64,000 nt of DNA from Clostridium manihotivorum (GCF_004015185.1 NZ_CP025746.1:5845776-5909775), one strand, 5' to 3'. Positions 10,800 to 20,544 are shown, counted from the first letter of the stretch. Notes: a model not told the origin generated them from the sequence alone. Program-made: numbers and translations.

Positions 10800-10978
10800 C
10801 AATAAAAAAGTCGCTGAAGCGAGTTTTTTTGCGCATCTGCCTTTTCTGAATGCATGTGAAGAAAATCTGGCAAGCTAATAAGATTTCTTTTTTTACCATT
10901 TATTCTAACTACCAGTTCTAAGCCCTTGATATCACTCGGTTTAGCTAAAAACAATATATTTTCCTAGATAGTAAAAAA
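10800..10978. repeat. R1 dispersed repeat, copy a
   Basis: It begins with AATAAAAAAG and a small hairpin (GTCGCTGAAGCGA) followed by seven Ts, then GCGCATCTGCCTTTTCTGAA. A CTGCC/GGCA pair encloses an internal hairpin. It ends with TTTCCTAGATAGTAAAAAA. The same order of blocks is seen at 17111, 26244, 27849 and 40963, with a stub at 48553. Confidence 0.75.
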
Positions 10979-10983
10979 TGGAT

Positions 10984-11010
10984 TGTGTTGAAATTAAGTG
11001 GTCAGTGATC
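10984..11010. repeat. R2 palindromic repeat, half copy a
   Basis: Only the left arm remains (TGTTGAAATTAAGTGGTCAG). The same arm opens the R2 copies at 14581, 20700 and 38767. Confidence 0.6.
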
Positions 11011-11032
11011 TGCTACTTTACTATAAAATTAA

Positions 11033-11074
11033 GACCTCACTACTTTATATATACATATCTTAAGCAGTGAAGTC
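11033..11074 (-). terminator. Possible terminator of the amidase gene
   Basis: A 13-bp stem with two mismatches (11033-11045 with 11062-11074) lies about 150 nt past the amidase stop, with AATTTTAT on the exit side in the minus direction. Confidence 0.4.
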
Positions 11075-11226
11075 TCAATATAGTAACATTATTATATAAT
11101 ACATTTTCCTAATATATATACTTCAATCAAGTTCCTACATTTAATATTTCTGTATTTAGTTCATCTTGCAAGACTTTATATGTAGAATTATTTGCGAAGA
11201 ATATATAAATTTTTAGATTTGAACAC

Positions 11227-12984
11227 CTAAACTTTTATATACTCTGCTTTGACATACCCCTGTTTAGTCCCAGTACTAGTTGAGAATTCAATTTGACACC
11301 AACCATTTGATTGAGACTTAACACTTACAGTAGCATTATTTAATAAATATCCAATTATTAAGGAGCTAGTAGAAGCACTCTGCCTTACATTAAGGTTAGT
11401 AGATACATTTATAACTTTACCTATCTTATAAGTCTGAGCAGTAGTATTAGAAGAAAGACTCGCTGTAGGTGTAGTAGTAACTTGTGTACTTGTTATTTGT
11501 ATGTACTTGCTAGAAACATATCCTTCTTTACCACTAGCAGCAATCTTATACCAATCACCTTGCTGTCCTTTTATATCAACCTCTGTACCATTGCGAAGAT
11601 AAGCTAATGCAGCATAGTTAGCACCTGCCCCTGTTCTCATAGTAAGAGATGTAGATATATTTATAACCTTACCTTTTCTTACAGTTACTTGAGTACTACT
11701 ATTATTACCAGTACTTGCTCCATTTTGATTTGTTGGAGTAGTTGTATTTGAAGTGGCTGAGGTATTAGTAATAGGGGTCGTTTGATTATTCTCTATAGCA
11801 ATATATTGCTTGCTAACAAAACCAGTTTTATTGCCGTCGAAAGTTACATTATAAAAGCCATTCTGTTCATAGTTTACTTTTACTGCTGTATTATTTTTTA
11901 AATAAGCTATTATAGTTGCTGTTGAAGAAGCAGCAGTCCTGACATTTAAGCTTGTAGATATATTGGTAACTTTTCCGTTCTTAGGAGTATTTTGTTGATT
12001 TCCACTTGGTGTTTGTCCACTCGTTGAGCCTCCAGTTGAGCTATTATTAGATGACTGGTTGCTTGAAGAGTTATTTGAAGAAGTTAATGATCCTTGTGTT
12101 ATTACAACATAGTTCTTGCTTACATATCCATACTGTTTCTGTCCATCTTTAACGAAATCAATCTTATACCAACCATTATCTTCTGAATATATATTGATAT
12201 TTTGTCCTTTAGCAACGCTTCCTATAACATTTGAAGTACCACTAGCCTTCTCTCTTATGTTTAGAGACGAAGATACATTGGTTAGAGTCCCCTTTGCCTT
12301 AGCTGGGGTATCTGCGGAACTTGAATTTCCTTGGTTTTGTCCTGAAATTACCTGCTTAAAGTATGTCCATAATTCCGGTCTGTCTTTAATCATCATCTTA
12401 GGGCATATCTTACCGGAAACATCGTAATGCCTTACCACATTTTCTGCAGGAATATTATATTTCTGCATTAAGTATTTTGTAAGCGCAATTCCATTCTCCA
12501 AGGTTTTATCAAAATTATTATCTACATTTACACATAATTCAATAGCTATAGTATTAGAATTATTTATTATAGGATTATATCTATCTCCACAGTGCCAACC
12601 TCTCCAATTGTCTTCTAGCACTTGGATTATATTACTTTGATCCACAGTATAATGAGCTGAGGCTTCTGCTTCTGGATGGTTTGCAAAATAATTTCTGTTA
12701 GCCATTGCGTTAGCACCAAACTGTCTGTTGTCTGTATCATGTATTACTATGTATTTTGGTGCTATTGATATACCTACAGAGTAGTTTATATTTATTAATT
12801 GCTTATTGACTTTTATCCCATTTAGAACTGGAGTATCAGTAGTTTTTAGACTTTCTTGTTGTGAGTTCGTATTTTGAGTACTACTACTTTGTTCTGCCCC
12901 TAATGCTTGTACAGCTTCTTCCGTCAATACCATAGAAGTTATTGTTGTTGATACTATAAGCGCCGTTAAAAACTTTTTCTTCAT
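11227..12984 (-). CDS. Secreted N-acetylmuramoyl-L-alanine amidase with four SH3b domains
   Basis: The start is the ATG at 12982-12984. GAGGAG (plus 12992-12997) lies 7 nt upstream, and the in-frame ATG further out falls inside that ribosome site. The 585-aa product has a signal peptide (KKKFLTALIVSTTITSMVL). An amidase_2 zinc domain follows (roughly residues 50-210), with VIHDTDN, SAHYTVDQ and VVRHYDVSGKICP carrying the likely ligands and catalytic residues. Four bacterial SH3 domains come next, each opening like NVSSSLNIREKAS and separated by Ser/Thr/Asn-rich linkers. The family cuts the amide between MurNAc and the stem peptide. The SH3 repeats should bind the wall, so this is probably an autolysin or remodelling enzyme; a prophage endolysin is less likely, as there are no phage genes nearby. 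Confidence 0.92.
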   Translation of the reverse strand: MKKKFLTALIVSTTITSMVLTEEAVQALGAEQSSSTQNTNSQQESLKTTDTPVLNGIKVNKQLININYSVGISIAPKYIVIHDTDNRQFGANAMANRNYFANHPEAEASAHYTVDQSNIIQVLEDNWRGWHCGDRYNPIINNSNTIAIELCVNVDNNFDKTLENGIALTKYLMQKYNIPAENVVRHYDVSGKICPKMMIKDRPELWTYFKQVISGQNQGNSSSADTPAKAKGTLTNVSSSLNIREKASGTSNVIGSVAKGQNINIYSEDNGWYKIDFVKDGQKQYGYVSKNYVVITQGSLTSSNNSSSNQSSNNSSTGGSTSGQTPSGNQQNTPKNGKVTNISTSLNVRTAASSTATIIAYLKNNTAVKVNYEQNGFYNVTFDGNKTGFVSKQYIAIENNQTTPITNTSATSNTTTPTNQNGASTGNNSSTQVTVRKGKVINISTSLTMRTGAGANYAALAYLRNGTEVDIKGQQGDWYKIAASGKEGYVSSKYIQITSTQVTTTPTASLSSNTTAQTYKIGKVINVSTNLNVRQSASTSSLIIGYLLNNATVSVKSQSNGWCQIEFSTSTGTKQGYVKAEYIKV

Positions 12985-13385
12985 ATGCTTACTCCTCAAA
13001 TTTACTTATTACATTTTATATTGGAACTTATATTTTTTCATGTGCTAAATATACCATTATTATAACACCTTATAACAAATTCTGCTTAATTATACCTAAT
13101 TATTTATCGTAATTAATTCCTTAAACATTATATAATAATAGCAATTATTTACTTAAGTTTGTACTTATAGGGAACCTTAATTTATAAGTTGCTTTTTTAG
13201 CATTTATTTCTTGAAAAAAAACTATAAACCACATAGAATTGATATAGCAAAGAATAATTTAGTAATTAAAGTTATTCATAGAATATGTTTATTAAAACTT
13301 TTAATAATAAGCATATATATTATATTACTATATAAGCTAAAACAATAAATTATTTATATTGTTATTTTTTAATGGAGGCTAAGCT
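12985..13385. other. Divergent promoter region between amidase and cation exporter
   Basis: This AT-rich spacer lies between two divergent genes. A hairpin (AACAATA paired with TATTGTT, about 13342-13362) followed by T6 sits just before the exporter ribosome site and may affect its expression. I could not recognise a metal riboswitch (neither NiCo nor yybP-ykoY type), nor place promoters with confidence. Confidence 0.4.
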
Positions 13386-14564
13386 ATGATCACTAACTAC
13401 CTAATAAAAAGCGTTTCGAAAGACAGTACTAATTATAAAAATGAGCGAATAAGGACTAAATTAGGTTATGCTGCCGGTGTAGTAGGCATTGTAGTCAATT
13501 TTATTCTTTTTACTATAAAACTAACAGTTGGGATTTTAACTGGCAGTATTTCCATAATGGCTGATGCCTTTAACAACCTTTCAGATGCTGCCTCTTCTAT
13601 AGTAACTATAGTTGGCATTAAGCTTTCTAATATGCCTCCAGATAAGGAACATCCTTTTGGACATGGGAGACTTGAGTATATATCTGCTCTAATAGTTGCA
13701 TTCATGGTGATGTTAGTAGGCTTTCAATTTGTAAAATCTTCTTTTGAAAGAATTCTCCATCCTGAATCAGTGGTATTTGAATGGATACCTTTCATACTAC
13801 TGTTAGTGTCGATTTTGTTTAAGATATGGTTAAGTAGGTTTAACAAATCAATAGGGGATAAAATTGATTCCTCTGCTTTAAAGGCTTCAGCTTTAGATGC
13901 TTTAGGTGATGTATTTACAACTAGCGTAGTAGTTATATCTTTCTTTATTGCTAGATTCACAGTGTTTCCTCTAGATGGATATATAGGTATAGTGGTTGCT
14001 TTAGTAATACTTTACTCTGGTTTTTCTCTTGTAAAAGAAACCATGAATCCACTTATTGGCTCAGCACCCGATGATGAGCTGGTAGACTCTATAACTGAAG
14101 GAGTTCTTTCTTATGAATATGTTACAGGAGTACATGATTTAATAATACACAATTATGGACCTGGAAGATGTATGGCATCGATTCATGCCGAGATCCCTTC
14201 AGATATAAATATAATGAAGATTCACGATATAATAGACACTGCTGAAAGAGAACTATCAGAAAAGCTTAAAATTTATCTGGTTATACATATGGATCCAATT
14301 TGTATGGAAAATGAAGAAATCAAATCAGCAAAAAAAGAATTAGATAAAATAATATCATATAACCCACTAATAAAATCAATGCATGATTTTAGAATTGTTG
14401 GCGAGGGCGAAAAAAAGAATCTTATTTTTGATATAGTGGTTCATTCTGCTAAGCTTAATAAGATAATGAGCGAAGAACAACTAAAATCAGAGATTACAAA
14501 TGCTATAAAGCAAACACATCCTCAATATAACTGCGTTATAACCGTAGATAAAGATTTTAGGTAA
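13386..14564 (+). CDS. Cation diffusion facilitator, probably Mn(II) exporter
   Basis: This 392-aa CDF-family membrane protein has six predicted helices (about residues 28-220) and a cytosolic C-terminal dimer domain. CDF proteins export divalent metals by proton exchange. The metal-site residues are N63-x3-D67 in helix 2 (FNNLSD) and D171-x3-D175 in helix 5 (DALGD). The DxxxD in helix 5 replaces the HxxxD of zinc exporters and is associated with manganese CDFs. HPFGHGRLEY near 85 is the usual loop after helix 2. GGAGG lies about 7 nt before the ATG. The C-terminal part is longer than in the shortest members, with a second domain after residue 300. It is a lone plus-strand gene. Confidence 0.9.
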   Translation: MITNYLIKSVSKDSTNYKNERIRTKLGYAAGVVGIVVNFILFTIKLTVGILTGSISIMADAFNNLSDAASSIVTIVGIKLSNMPPDKEHPFGHGRLEYISALIVAFMVMLVGFQFVKSSFERILHPESVVFEWIPFILLLVSILFKIWLSRFNKSIGDKIDSSALKASALDALGDVFTTSVVVISFFIARFTVFPLDGYIGIVVALVILYSGFSLVKETMNPLIGSAPDDELVDSITEGVLSYEYVTGVHDLIIHNYGPGRCMASIHAEIPSDINIMKIHDIIDTAERELSEKLKIYLVIHMDPICMENEEIKSAKKELDKIISYNPLIKSMHDFRIVGEGEKKNLIFDIVVHSAKLNKIMSEEQLKSEITNAIKQTHPQYNCVITVDKDFR

Positions 14565-14580
14565 AATAAATGTATTGATA

Positions 14581-14645
14581 AAGTATTGTGTTGAAATTAA
14601 GTAGTTAATCATCCGATGCCTTAATGAGCTTACGCAAAGAATTAA
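14581..14645. repeat. R2 palindromic repeat, partial copy b
   Basis: It contains the left arm (GTGTTGAAATTAAGTAG) and the centre (ATCCGATGCCTTAATGAGCT, then TACGCAAAG). The right arm is missing. It lies 17 bases past the cation exporter stop. Confidence 0.6.
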
Positions 14646-14815
14646 TATGATTCTGTCATATTACATGGCTAAAACTGTAAACTCACTACGTTCGAACAGT
14701 ACAGTTTTACTCTTTATTTAACCATTCACTTTTTATAAATCTTATGTACCTTAATATTAAGAATGCTATTAAAATAAAGAGTAAAAAGAGAGAATATATT
14801 ACAGAATTTTTAGCG

Positions 14816-14852
14816 AAAAAGCTTCAGGAAAAATACTTTCCTGAAGCTTTTT
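14816..14852 (-). terminator. Terminator of the LtaS-like gene
   Basis: A 16-bp perfect stem (14816-14831 with 14837-14852, core GCTTCAGGAAA) has a 5-nt loop and lies 11 bases past the stop at 14863. A and T runs on both sides allow bidirectional action. Confidence 0.85.
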
Positions 14853-14862
14853 TACTGCTATG

Positions 14863-16692
14863 TTATTTATTATTAAGGTATTTACCTCTAATAAATAGAT
14901 CTCCGATCTTTAAGGCATCCTCTAGATGCTTTTTCTCTTTATCATCTTTAGGGGTTCCTACAATCTGTCCGTAATTCAATATAGTAGCATCTCTATTTGT
15001 ATTAACAAGGACTCTTCCCATTGTACTACTATCAAATTTATTTCTATCTATACCTATAAGATATGATACTGTTGGTAAGAAATCTATCTGACCTCCAGCC
15101 TTTGAGATAGTCTCTCCCTTTGAATCTTTACTATATATTATGAAAGGTATTCCCTTATCGTCTTTTTGCCACCAATCTCCTTCAAACTTAACTTGTTTAA
15201 GCTGAGCAGGATAGAACTTATGCACTCCTGTATGGTCTCCATATATAACAACGATAGAATCCTTTAATATACCTTCTTGATCTAGCTTATTTACAAACTT
15301 TCCTATTTGTTCATCTGTATATCTAACACTTTGGAAATATGCACCTAATATTGATTTATCAAAATCTTGAGGCAGATTCAAAAGCTTGTATTGGTCTGGT
15401 ATATCAAATGGACCATGACTTGTAAGAGTAACCATAAAAGAATAAAATGGCTTAGGTACATCCTTTAACTTATCTGCAATTTGATTTAAATATGATCCGT
15501 CAGATATTCCAAGCCCTATTACTTCATTTACATTAAATCTACTTATATCCCAAATATCATTGAAGCCCAATGATCCTCTATGTACCTCACTCCAATTCCA
15601 ATTTCCTGCAACCTCTGGATGAGTAGAAACAGTACTATACCCTTTAGCCTTAACTAGATCTGGTAATGTAGTATAAGGAGTATATGGATTATTAAAGAAG
15701 GTTGCTCCTTGTCTTATTGGTAGTATTGAAGTATTTACCATAAGATCAGCATCTGAACTTGTCCCGTTATTGTTTTGCTCGTGAATATTATTAAAATATA
15801 AACTGTTTCCTATAAGCCTGTTTAGGTTTGGAGTTATCTCTTGACCGTATGCTTTCTGTCCAATAACAAAGTTTTCTAAGGACTCCACTTGAATAAAAAT
15901 TAAGTTTTTACCATTAAACTTACCTTTATATTCGTTGTCTGGTATGTTTTCTTTGTTATCATTAAACCACTGAGTTATTTCTTGCTTATCGTCATCTGAA
16001 AGCTTAACTGCATTCTTTTCATGCAGAGTCTTATAAATATCATAGCCATGGTACCCAAGTGGACTCATATTGGACATAGTCTGAAAAGGTGCCCAGGCTA
16101 TTCTAAATAGCATCTTTTCTCCCTTTGTTCCGTCAATAACATCTATATAATAATAAGATGAAATTAAGGTTACAACTGCCACTACAAGGGTAAATGCAAA
16201 AGCAAATATATTTCTTTCACGAGTTTTTATCTTACTCTTAAGCTTAATACACATTGCAGCTATGGCTATAAAATCAATAAAATATAATATATCTATAAAT
16301 GCTGGCCTAAATAAACTTTTGTTCAGAGGGTTAAATAATTTAGGATATATTATATGTCTTAAAGACAAAAAGGTTCCGTTAACTCTATAATACCAAATAT
16401 CTGCTAATAGAAGTATGCTAATAAGTACATCTAATATTATTAAATATCTAATTCTTCCCTTGTGTTTAAACAAGAAGCTTATACTAAGAAGTAGTACTAT
16501 ACAAGCAATGTGTGCCCATATTGGAGGAGGTGTAAAATACATCCTCTTAAAATCCAAGGAAGAAGAACCAGGCGTTCTTAACATAGCTAAAAAAACCATA
16601 GATTTTAGCATATATATAACACCAAAAATTAATGGAATTAAAATTACATTTACTAAGCTTTTAATCTTTTCTGAAAAAATCTTGTTATTCAT
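14863..16692 (-). CDS. LTA synthase family membrane phosphoglycerol transferase
   Basis: The 609-aa protein has about five N-terminal membrane helices (to residue ~175) and an extracellular sulfatase-fold domain, as in LtaS. Those enzymes move glycerol phosphate from phosphatidylglycerol onto a growing teichoic chain. Visible motifs are FIQVESLENF near 270 (metal-binding Glu), NNGTSSDADLM near 313 (candidate nucleophile Thr) and YGDHTG near 485 (metal-binding Asp/His). SNWNW/HRG-like residues lie between. A GTG directly precedes the ATG at 16690-16692; GAGGTG fits the ATG better. No other teichoic acid gene is adjacent. Whether it is a polymerase or a primase is not clear from sequence. Confidence 0.9.
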   Translation of the reverse strand: MNNKIFSEKIKSLVNVILIPLIFGVIYMLKSMVFLAMLRTPGSSSLDFKRMYFTPPPIWAHIACIVLLLSISFLFKHKGRIRYLIILDVLISILLLADIWYYRVNGTFLSLRHIIYPKLFNPLNKSLFRPAFIDILYFIDFIAIAAMCIKLKSKIKTRERNIFAFAFTLVVAVVTLISSYYYIDVIDGTKGEKMLFRIAWAPFQTMSNMSPLGYHGYDIYKTLHEKNAVKLSDDDKQEITQWFNDNKENIPDNEYKGKFNGKNLIFIQVESLENFVIGQKAYGQEITPNLNRLIGNSLYFNNIHEQNNNGTSSDADLMVNTSILPIRQGATFFNNPYTPYTTLPDLVKAKGYSTVSTHPEVAGNWNWSEVHRGSLGFNDIWDISRFNVNEVIGLGISDGSYLNQIADKLKDVPKPFYSFMVTLTSHGPFDIPDQYKLLNLPQDFDKSILGAYFQSVRYTDEQIGKFVNKLDQEGILKDSIVVIYGDHTGVHKFYPAQLKQVKFEGDWWQKDDKGIPFIIYSKDSKGETISKAGGQIDFLPTVSYLIGIDRNKFDSSTMGRVLVNTNRDATILNYGQIVGTPKDDKEKKHLEDALKIGDLFIRGKYLNNK

Positions 16693-17110
16693 CACATCAC
16701 CTCGTTTGTTTATATTTATTCATACCTAGCTTGATTGATAGCCTTTAGTCTTTTGCTTGTACTCATTAGAATATAAGCTTTGCAAATACTTATAGCCTTA
16801 AAATGATATATTTTCACATCAATTAATAATTTATACTTATTCAAAGGTATATTTGTTACAGGTTTATTACAACTTCGGACAAGTGTAAATTAAATTAATA
16901 GTAAACTAATTTCGCCACCATATTTACTTATTATACCATCTAAGATTAATATTGCAAAAACATCTTAGCTATTCAATTGATGATACTTTGTAACTTTTCT
17001 TTAACAATAAACTAACCACTCCTCTTATGGCCATCAATTATTATATATTATAATAATGCTAGATACTATATAAATGTATAATTGTTTCAACTTATTTAAT
17101 ATTTATTTAG

Positions 17111-17268
17111 TTTTAGCTTTTTTTGCGCATCTGCCTTTTCTGAATGTATGTGAAAAAATTTTGGCAGCCGATATAATTTTTTTTGTTTACCCTAAATAGC
17201 TTCTCTACAGCCTTGATATTATTAGGTTAAAATAAAAAATCTCTTTATAATTTCCTAGACAGTAAAAA
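17111..17268. repeat. R1 dispersed repeat, copy b
   Basis: The T run, then GCGCATCTGCCTTTTCTGAA, GTATGTGAAAAA and TTGGCAG follow the same order as in copy a. The middle block CCTTGATAT and the end TTTCCTAGACAGTAAAAA are shared. The left hairpin is degraded in this copy. Confidence 0.75.
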
Positions 17269-17297
17269 CGCTGCTCATTAAACATGAACAGCGTTCC
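17267..17297 (-). terminator. Terminator adjoining R1 copy b
   Basis: The hairpin AACGCTG...CAGCGTT (about 17267-17295, one internal mismatch) takes its minus-strand T run from the R1 end (GTAAAAA). It could end the amino-acid transporter transcript, about 470 nt past glnQ. Confidence 0.6.
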
Positions 17298-17651
17298 TGG
17301 GGTTTATATTAAAAACAGTACAGAGTTCAAACCAAAATATAACTTATTTTAATTCTATATTTATTGATCAGATAAATATAGAGCTATTAAAAGTAATACT
17401 AAATTTGAAATCTGTTATTGGGTTGGCAATTAATTATTTCTAACTGACCCGTCTTTTGCTATGCAAGCTATATTATCTCGAAGCACAGGCTTTAAATTAT
17501 CCAATTTTAAACTTCTATCACAATAAGAATTTATAGAAATCTAAAATTGAATATTTAAATACTAAAATTGATCTTGCCCAATATCGTATATAAACACATA
17601 TTATAATTTTCAAATTCTCTCTTCTAAAGTTCAAGAGAGAATTTGAAATAT

Positions 17652-17751
17652 AGATGTGCCACTTCTCACTAAAATTGACATTTTCAAATCCTCCTCTAAG
17701 AAAATAGATAGATTTTGAAAATATATTTTTGATTGAAGTGGTACATCTTTA
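17652..17751. repeat. R3 palindromic repeat, copy A
   Basis: The ends GATGTGCCACTTC and GAAGTGGTACATC form an inverted repeat. Between them are TTTTCAAATCCTCCTCTAAG and a matching TTTTGAAAA. Related copies lie at 62050-62145 and 62409-62460. Confidence 0.65.
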
Positions 17752-17764
17752 GATGTATCACTTA

Positions 17765-18487
17765 CTAAAGAACTTTTGACAAGAAATCTTGAGTTCTTGA
17801 GTTTTGAGGATTGTCAAATATTTCTTCCGGTTTTCCTTGCTCTACTATAACTCCACCATCCATAAATATTATTCTATCTCCAACTTCTCTTGCAAAGCCC
17901 ATTTCATGAGTTACCACTATCATAGTCATACCTTCAGCAGCAAGTCCTTTCATAACATTAAGAACTTCCCCTACCATCTCCGGATCAAGAGCTGAAGTAG
18001 GCTCATCAAAAAGCATCACATCTGGTTCCATTGCTAGGGCTCTAGCTATTGCAATTCTCTGCTTTTGTCCCCCTGACAAAGACGCAGGATAAGCAGTAGC
18101 TTTATCTCTAAGACCAACCTTGTCTAGTAGCTTAAAAGCTACTTCTTCTGCTTTAGCTTTACTTAATCCCTTAACCTTAATAGGTGCTAGGGTTATGTTG
18201 TCTAAGACCGTTTTATGTGGGAACAAGTTAAACTGCTGAAATACCATCCCCATCTTTTCTCTTATCTTATTTATATCTACATTCTTTCCTGTTATATTGT
18301 TACCTTCAAATATTATCTCTCCATCTGTAGGCTCCTCAAGCAGGTTTAAGCATCTTAAGAAGGTACTTTTACCAGAACCACTTGGGCCTATTACAACAAC
18401 CACTTCACCTTTTTCGATATGGTCAGTGATTCCTTTTAAGACTTCATTTTTACCAAAATATTTGTGAAGATTATTAACGTATATCAC
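17765..18487 (-). CDS. Polar amino-acid ABC transporter ATP-binding protein
   Basis: This 240-aa ATPase of the GlnQ/HisP type has Walker [10 protein letters not shown] near residue 33, the Q-loop region [10 protein letters not shown], signature LSGGQKQR and Walker [14 protein letters not shown]. The H-loop VVTHEMGFA follows. It energises uptake of a polar amino acid. Its ATG overlaps the end of the permease gene by 14 bases, so the two are translationally coupled. Substrate cannot be assigned: cystine, glutamine, arginine and others share this family. Confidence 0.95.
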   Translation of the reverse strand: MIYVNNLHKYFGKNEVLKGITDHIEKGEVVVVIGPSGSGKSTFLRCLNLLEEPTDGEIIFEGNNITGKNVDINKIREKMGMVFQQFNLFPHKTVLDNITLAPIKVKGLSKAKAEEVAFKLLDKVGLRDKATAYPASLSGGQKQRIAIARALAMEPDVMLFDEPTSALDPEMVGEVLNVMKGLAAEGMTMIVVTHEMGFAREVGDRIIFMDGGVIVEQGKPEEIFDNPQNSRTQDFLSKVL

Positions 18488-19133
18488 TTACTCTCAGTCT
18501 CCTTTCGAATGCACCAACTAACTTAGATAGTGTAAATGTCATAACAAAGTAAATTATAGCTGCAAATATTAATGGAGTAAAAGGTTCAAAAGTATTACCT
18601 CTTACAGTATCAGCTTCATACATCAATTCTGCTATTCCTATAACAGATACTATTGATGATTCCTTTATTATTGTTATAAACTCGTTACCTAAAGCTGGCA
18701 ATATATTCTTTAAAGCCTGAGGTATTATTATATGCCTCATCGTAGCAGCATGACTAAGTCCAAGACTTCTTGAAGCCTCTGTCTGTCCTTTATCTACTGC
18801 ATTTATTCCTGCTCTTATTATTTCTGCTACATATGCACCACTGTTAATTGAAAGAGTTATTACTCCTGAAACTATACCTGAAAAATGTATTCCTACATAA
18901 TCCAGACCATAGAATATAAGATACAACTGAACTAATACAGGAGTTCCTCTTATAAACTCAATATATATAGATGCAATAAATCTCAATATTTTATTCTTAG
19001 AAAGCTTCATTAAACTTAAGCAAAGTCCGATTAACGTACCTATTATTACAGTGAAAAATGCTATTATTATTGTATATTTTGCTCCTGTTATAAAGAAATT
19101 ATGGTACTTGCTCCAAATATCTATAAAACCCAA
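18474..19133 (-). CDS. Polar amino-acid ABC transporter permease
   Basis: This is a HisM/GlnP-type permease with a typical EAA loop ([23 protein letters not shown]). The start is probably TTG at 19131-19133 ([10 protein letters not shown]), because GGAGG lies 8 nt upstream. The longer TTG frame to 19148 begins inside that ribosome site. The product is 220 aa with about five membrane helices. It forms a homodimeric channel with the ATPase just downstream and receives substrate from the lipoprotein encoded upstream. Confidence 0.92.
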   Translation of the reverse strand: MGFIDIWSKYHNFFITGAKYTIIIAFFTVIIGTLIGLCLSLMKLSKNKILRFIASIYIEFIRGTPVLVQLYLIFYGLDYVGIHFSGIVSGVITLSINSGAYVAEIIRAGINAVDKGQTEASRSLGLSHAATMRHIIIPQALKNILPALGNEFITIIKESSIVSVIGIAELMYEADTVRGNTFEPFTPLIFAAIIYFVMTFTLSKLVGAFERRLRVSDIR

Positions 19134-19153
19134 CCCGATTACCTCCAATAATC

Positions 19154-19189
19154 TAAGATATAGCAGGCACCCCTACCTACTATATCTTA
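19154..19189 (-). promoter_or_regulatory. Hairpin between binding-protein and permease genes
   Basis: TAAGATATAG (19154-19163) pairs with CTATATCTTA (19180-19189), with a further AGG/CCT inside. There is no T run, so full termination is unlikely. It may stabilise the upstream mRNA so that the binding protein is made in excess, as is common for such operons (inference). Confidence 0.5.
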
Positions 19190-19308
19190 ATCACATTATT
19201 AATATATCCCCAAATTAATTACAGCCCCATTTTATGCTTATTGCATTTTGGTCTTTTCTTAATCAAACACTACAACTTGCTAATCATTAGTTGTTTCAGC
19301 TTGTAAAA

Positions 19309-20127
19309 TTATTGTTCTACTGCATTAGCAGCATCTACTACTAATTGATCTATTTTATTATCTTTCTTCAACTCGTCTATAGTATCATTTATGATCTTAA
19401 GTAAGTCGTCTGAACCCTTTGCCACAGCTATTGCTGATCCTTGTTCTTCTGCTTTTAAATCGAACTTTGCATCGCTTATTGCTAGATCACTATTCTTTTG
19501 AACATAAAGCTTTGCAACTGGTCCTTCTACCACTGCTGCTTCAACCTTTTTATTCTTTAAGTTAAGAATTACATCAGGAATTCTACCTACAGAATTAGGT
19601 TTTGAATCCTTTATTTGGTCCTTTGCAAGGCCTTCTTGTACTGATGACTTCTGAACTCCTATAGTTTGACCTTTTAATGCATCTAATGAATTGTACTTAT
19701 CTTTATCCTCAGCTCTAACTACTACATATTGAGTTGCTGTGTAGTATATATTAGAGAAATCTACGCTCTGCTTTCTTTCTGCTGTTGGATTCATACCTGC
19801 TATTACTAAATCAGCTTTATTAGTCTTTAGAGCAGCTACTAAACCATCAAACTTCATATCACTTATTTCAACTTTTACACCTAGCTTCTTAGCTATAGCA
19901 TTAGCTATTTCAATATCAAAACCTACTATTGTATCCTTACCATTTATAGATTTATGAAATTCATATGGAGGATAATCAGCACTAGTAGCTAATACTAATT
20001 TACCTGCTTTTTTAATTTTATCCACCGCACTAGTAGTACTATCTTTTTTAGAACATCCAACCACGCTAAATGCCATTATCCCAACCAAGGCAGTAGCTAA
20101 CACTGTTTTTAATATACCTTTTTTCAT
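19309..20127 (-). CDS. Polar amino-acid ABC transporter substrate-binding lipoprotein
   Basis: The 272-aa protein has a lipoprotein signal with VVGC at residues 22-25, so Cys25 is the likely lipidated residue. The SBP_bac_3 fold follows, with LVLATSADYPPYEF, VGFDIEIANAIAKKLGV and ADLVIAGMNPTAERKQSVDFS. These regions line the amino-acid pocket, including the usual Arg in AERKQ. GGAAGGGG precedes the ATG. It is the first gene of a three-gene operon; 175 nt separate it from the permease. Confidence 0.94.
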   Translation of the reverse strand: MKKGILKTVLATALVGIMAFSVVGCSKKDSTTSAVDKIKKAGKLVLATSADYPPYEFHKSINGKDTIVGFDIEIANAIAKKLGVKVEISDMKFDGLVAALKTNKADLVIAGMNPTAERKQSVDFSNIYYTATQYVVVRAEDKDKYNSLDALKGQTIGVQKSSVQEGLAKDQIKDSKPNSVGRIPDVILNLKNKKVEAAVVEGPVAKLYVQKNSDLAISDAKFDLKAEEQGSAIAVAKGSDDLLKIINDTIDELKKDNKIDQLVVDAANAVEQ

Positions 20128-20204
20128 TTTAAAACCCCTTCCTATAATTACAACATTTATTGTTTCCCAAATTAGATTATGTATTATTCCTTTAACTGAG
20201 TATA

Positions 20205-20234
20205 ATTATACATTAATTATTTATTTTTATGCAA
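20205..20234 (-). promoter_or_regulatory. Promoter of the amino-acid transporter operon
   Basis: On the minus strand TTGCAT (plus 20229-20234) is 18 nt from TATAAT (plus 20205-20210), about 78 nt upstream of the binding-protein start. Confidence 0.55.
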
Positions 20235-20505
20235 GTATTTTTTAATAATTCTTAAACATTTGTAAATGTATATTTATTAAATCGTTTAGATATATTATAA
20301 AAGCAATCTTTTAGGAGTTTTTTTCTTAATTCATTAAAATATTATGCTATGGAATATTTTTTCACCCATATTTTCGTCGAATATATTGATGTATTTATTA
20401 GGGATATATGTAATCTATTCTTAGCTGTTTGTCCATTAAACTCATTACAAACACTTGAAATCACTATATTTTACTTTAATAAAAGCTTATAACTATTTAT
20501 ACAAC

Positions 20506-20544
20506 AAAAAATGCATAAAATGTCCAACTTACACATTTTATGCA
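20506..20544 (-). terminator. Terminator, minus direction
   Basis: TGCATAAAATGT (20512-20523) pairs perfectly with 20533-20544 around a 9-nt loop. The minus-strand exit has six Ts. It probably ends the HelD transcript after it crosses R2 copy c. Confidence 0.65.

Larger units (their letters stand above)
10731..11226. other. Gene-free stretch holding R1 copy a, half an R2 element and a hairpin
   Basis: No convincing coding frame is present. The stretch holds R1 (10800-10978), directly followed by a half R2 element (10984-11010) and then an imperfect hairpin (11033-11074). The rest is AT-rich, and a promoter for the aminopeptidase presumably lies in 10731-10799. Confidence 0.6.
16693..17764. 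other. Long gene-free region with R1 copy b, a terminator and R3 copy A
   Basis: No coding frame with a ribosome site is visible. R1 lies at 17111-17268 and abuts a minus-strand terminator (17267-17295). R3 lies at 17652-17751, just before the glnQ-like stop. The LtaS-like promoter should be in 16700-17050, but I cannot place it. 17300-17640 holds nothing I recognise. Confidence 0.5.

Noticed and set aside
16693-17110. Riboswitch upstream of the LtaS-like gene
   Set aside because: No conserved block of any riboswitch class I know could be found; the stretch is plain AT-rich DNA.
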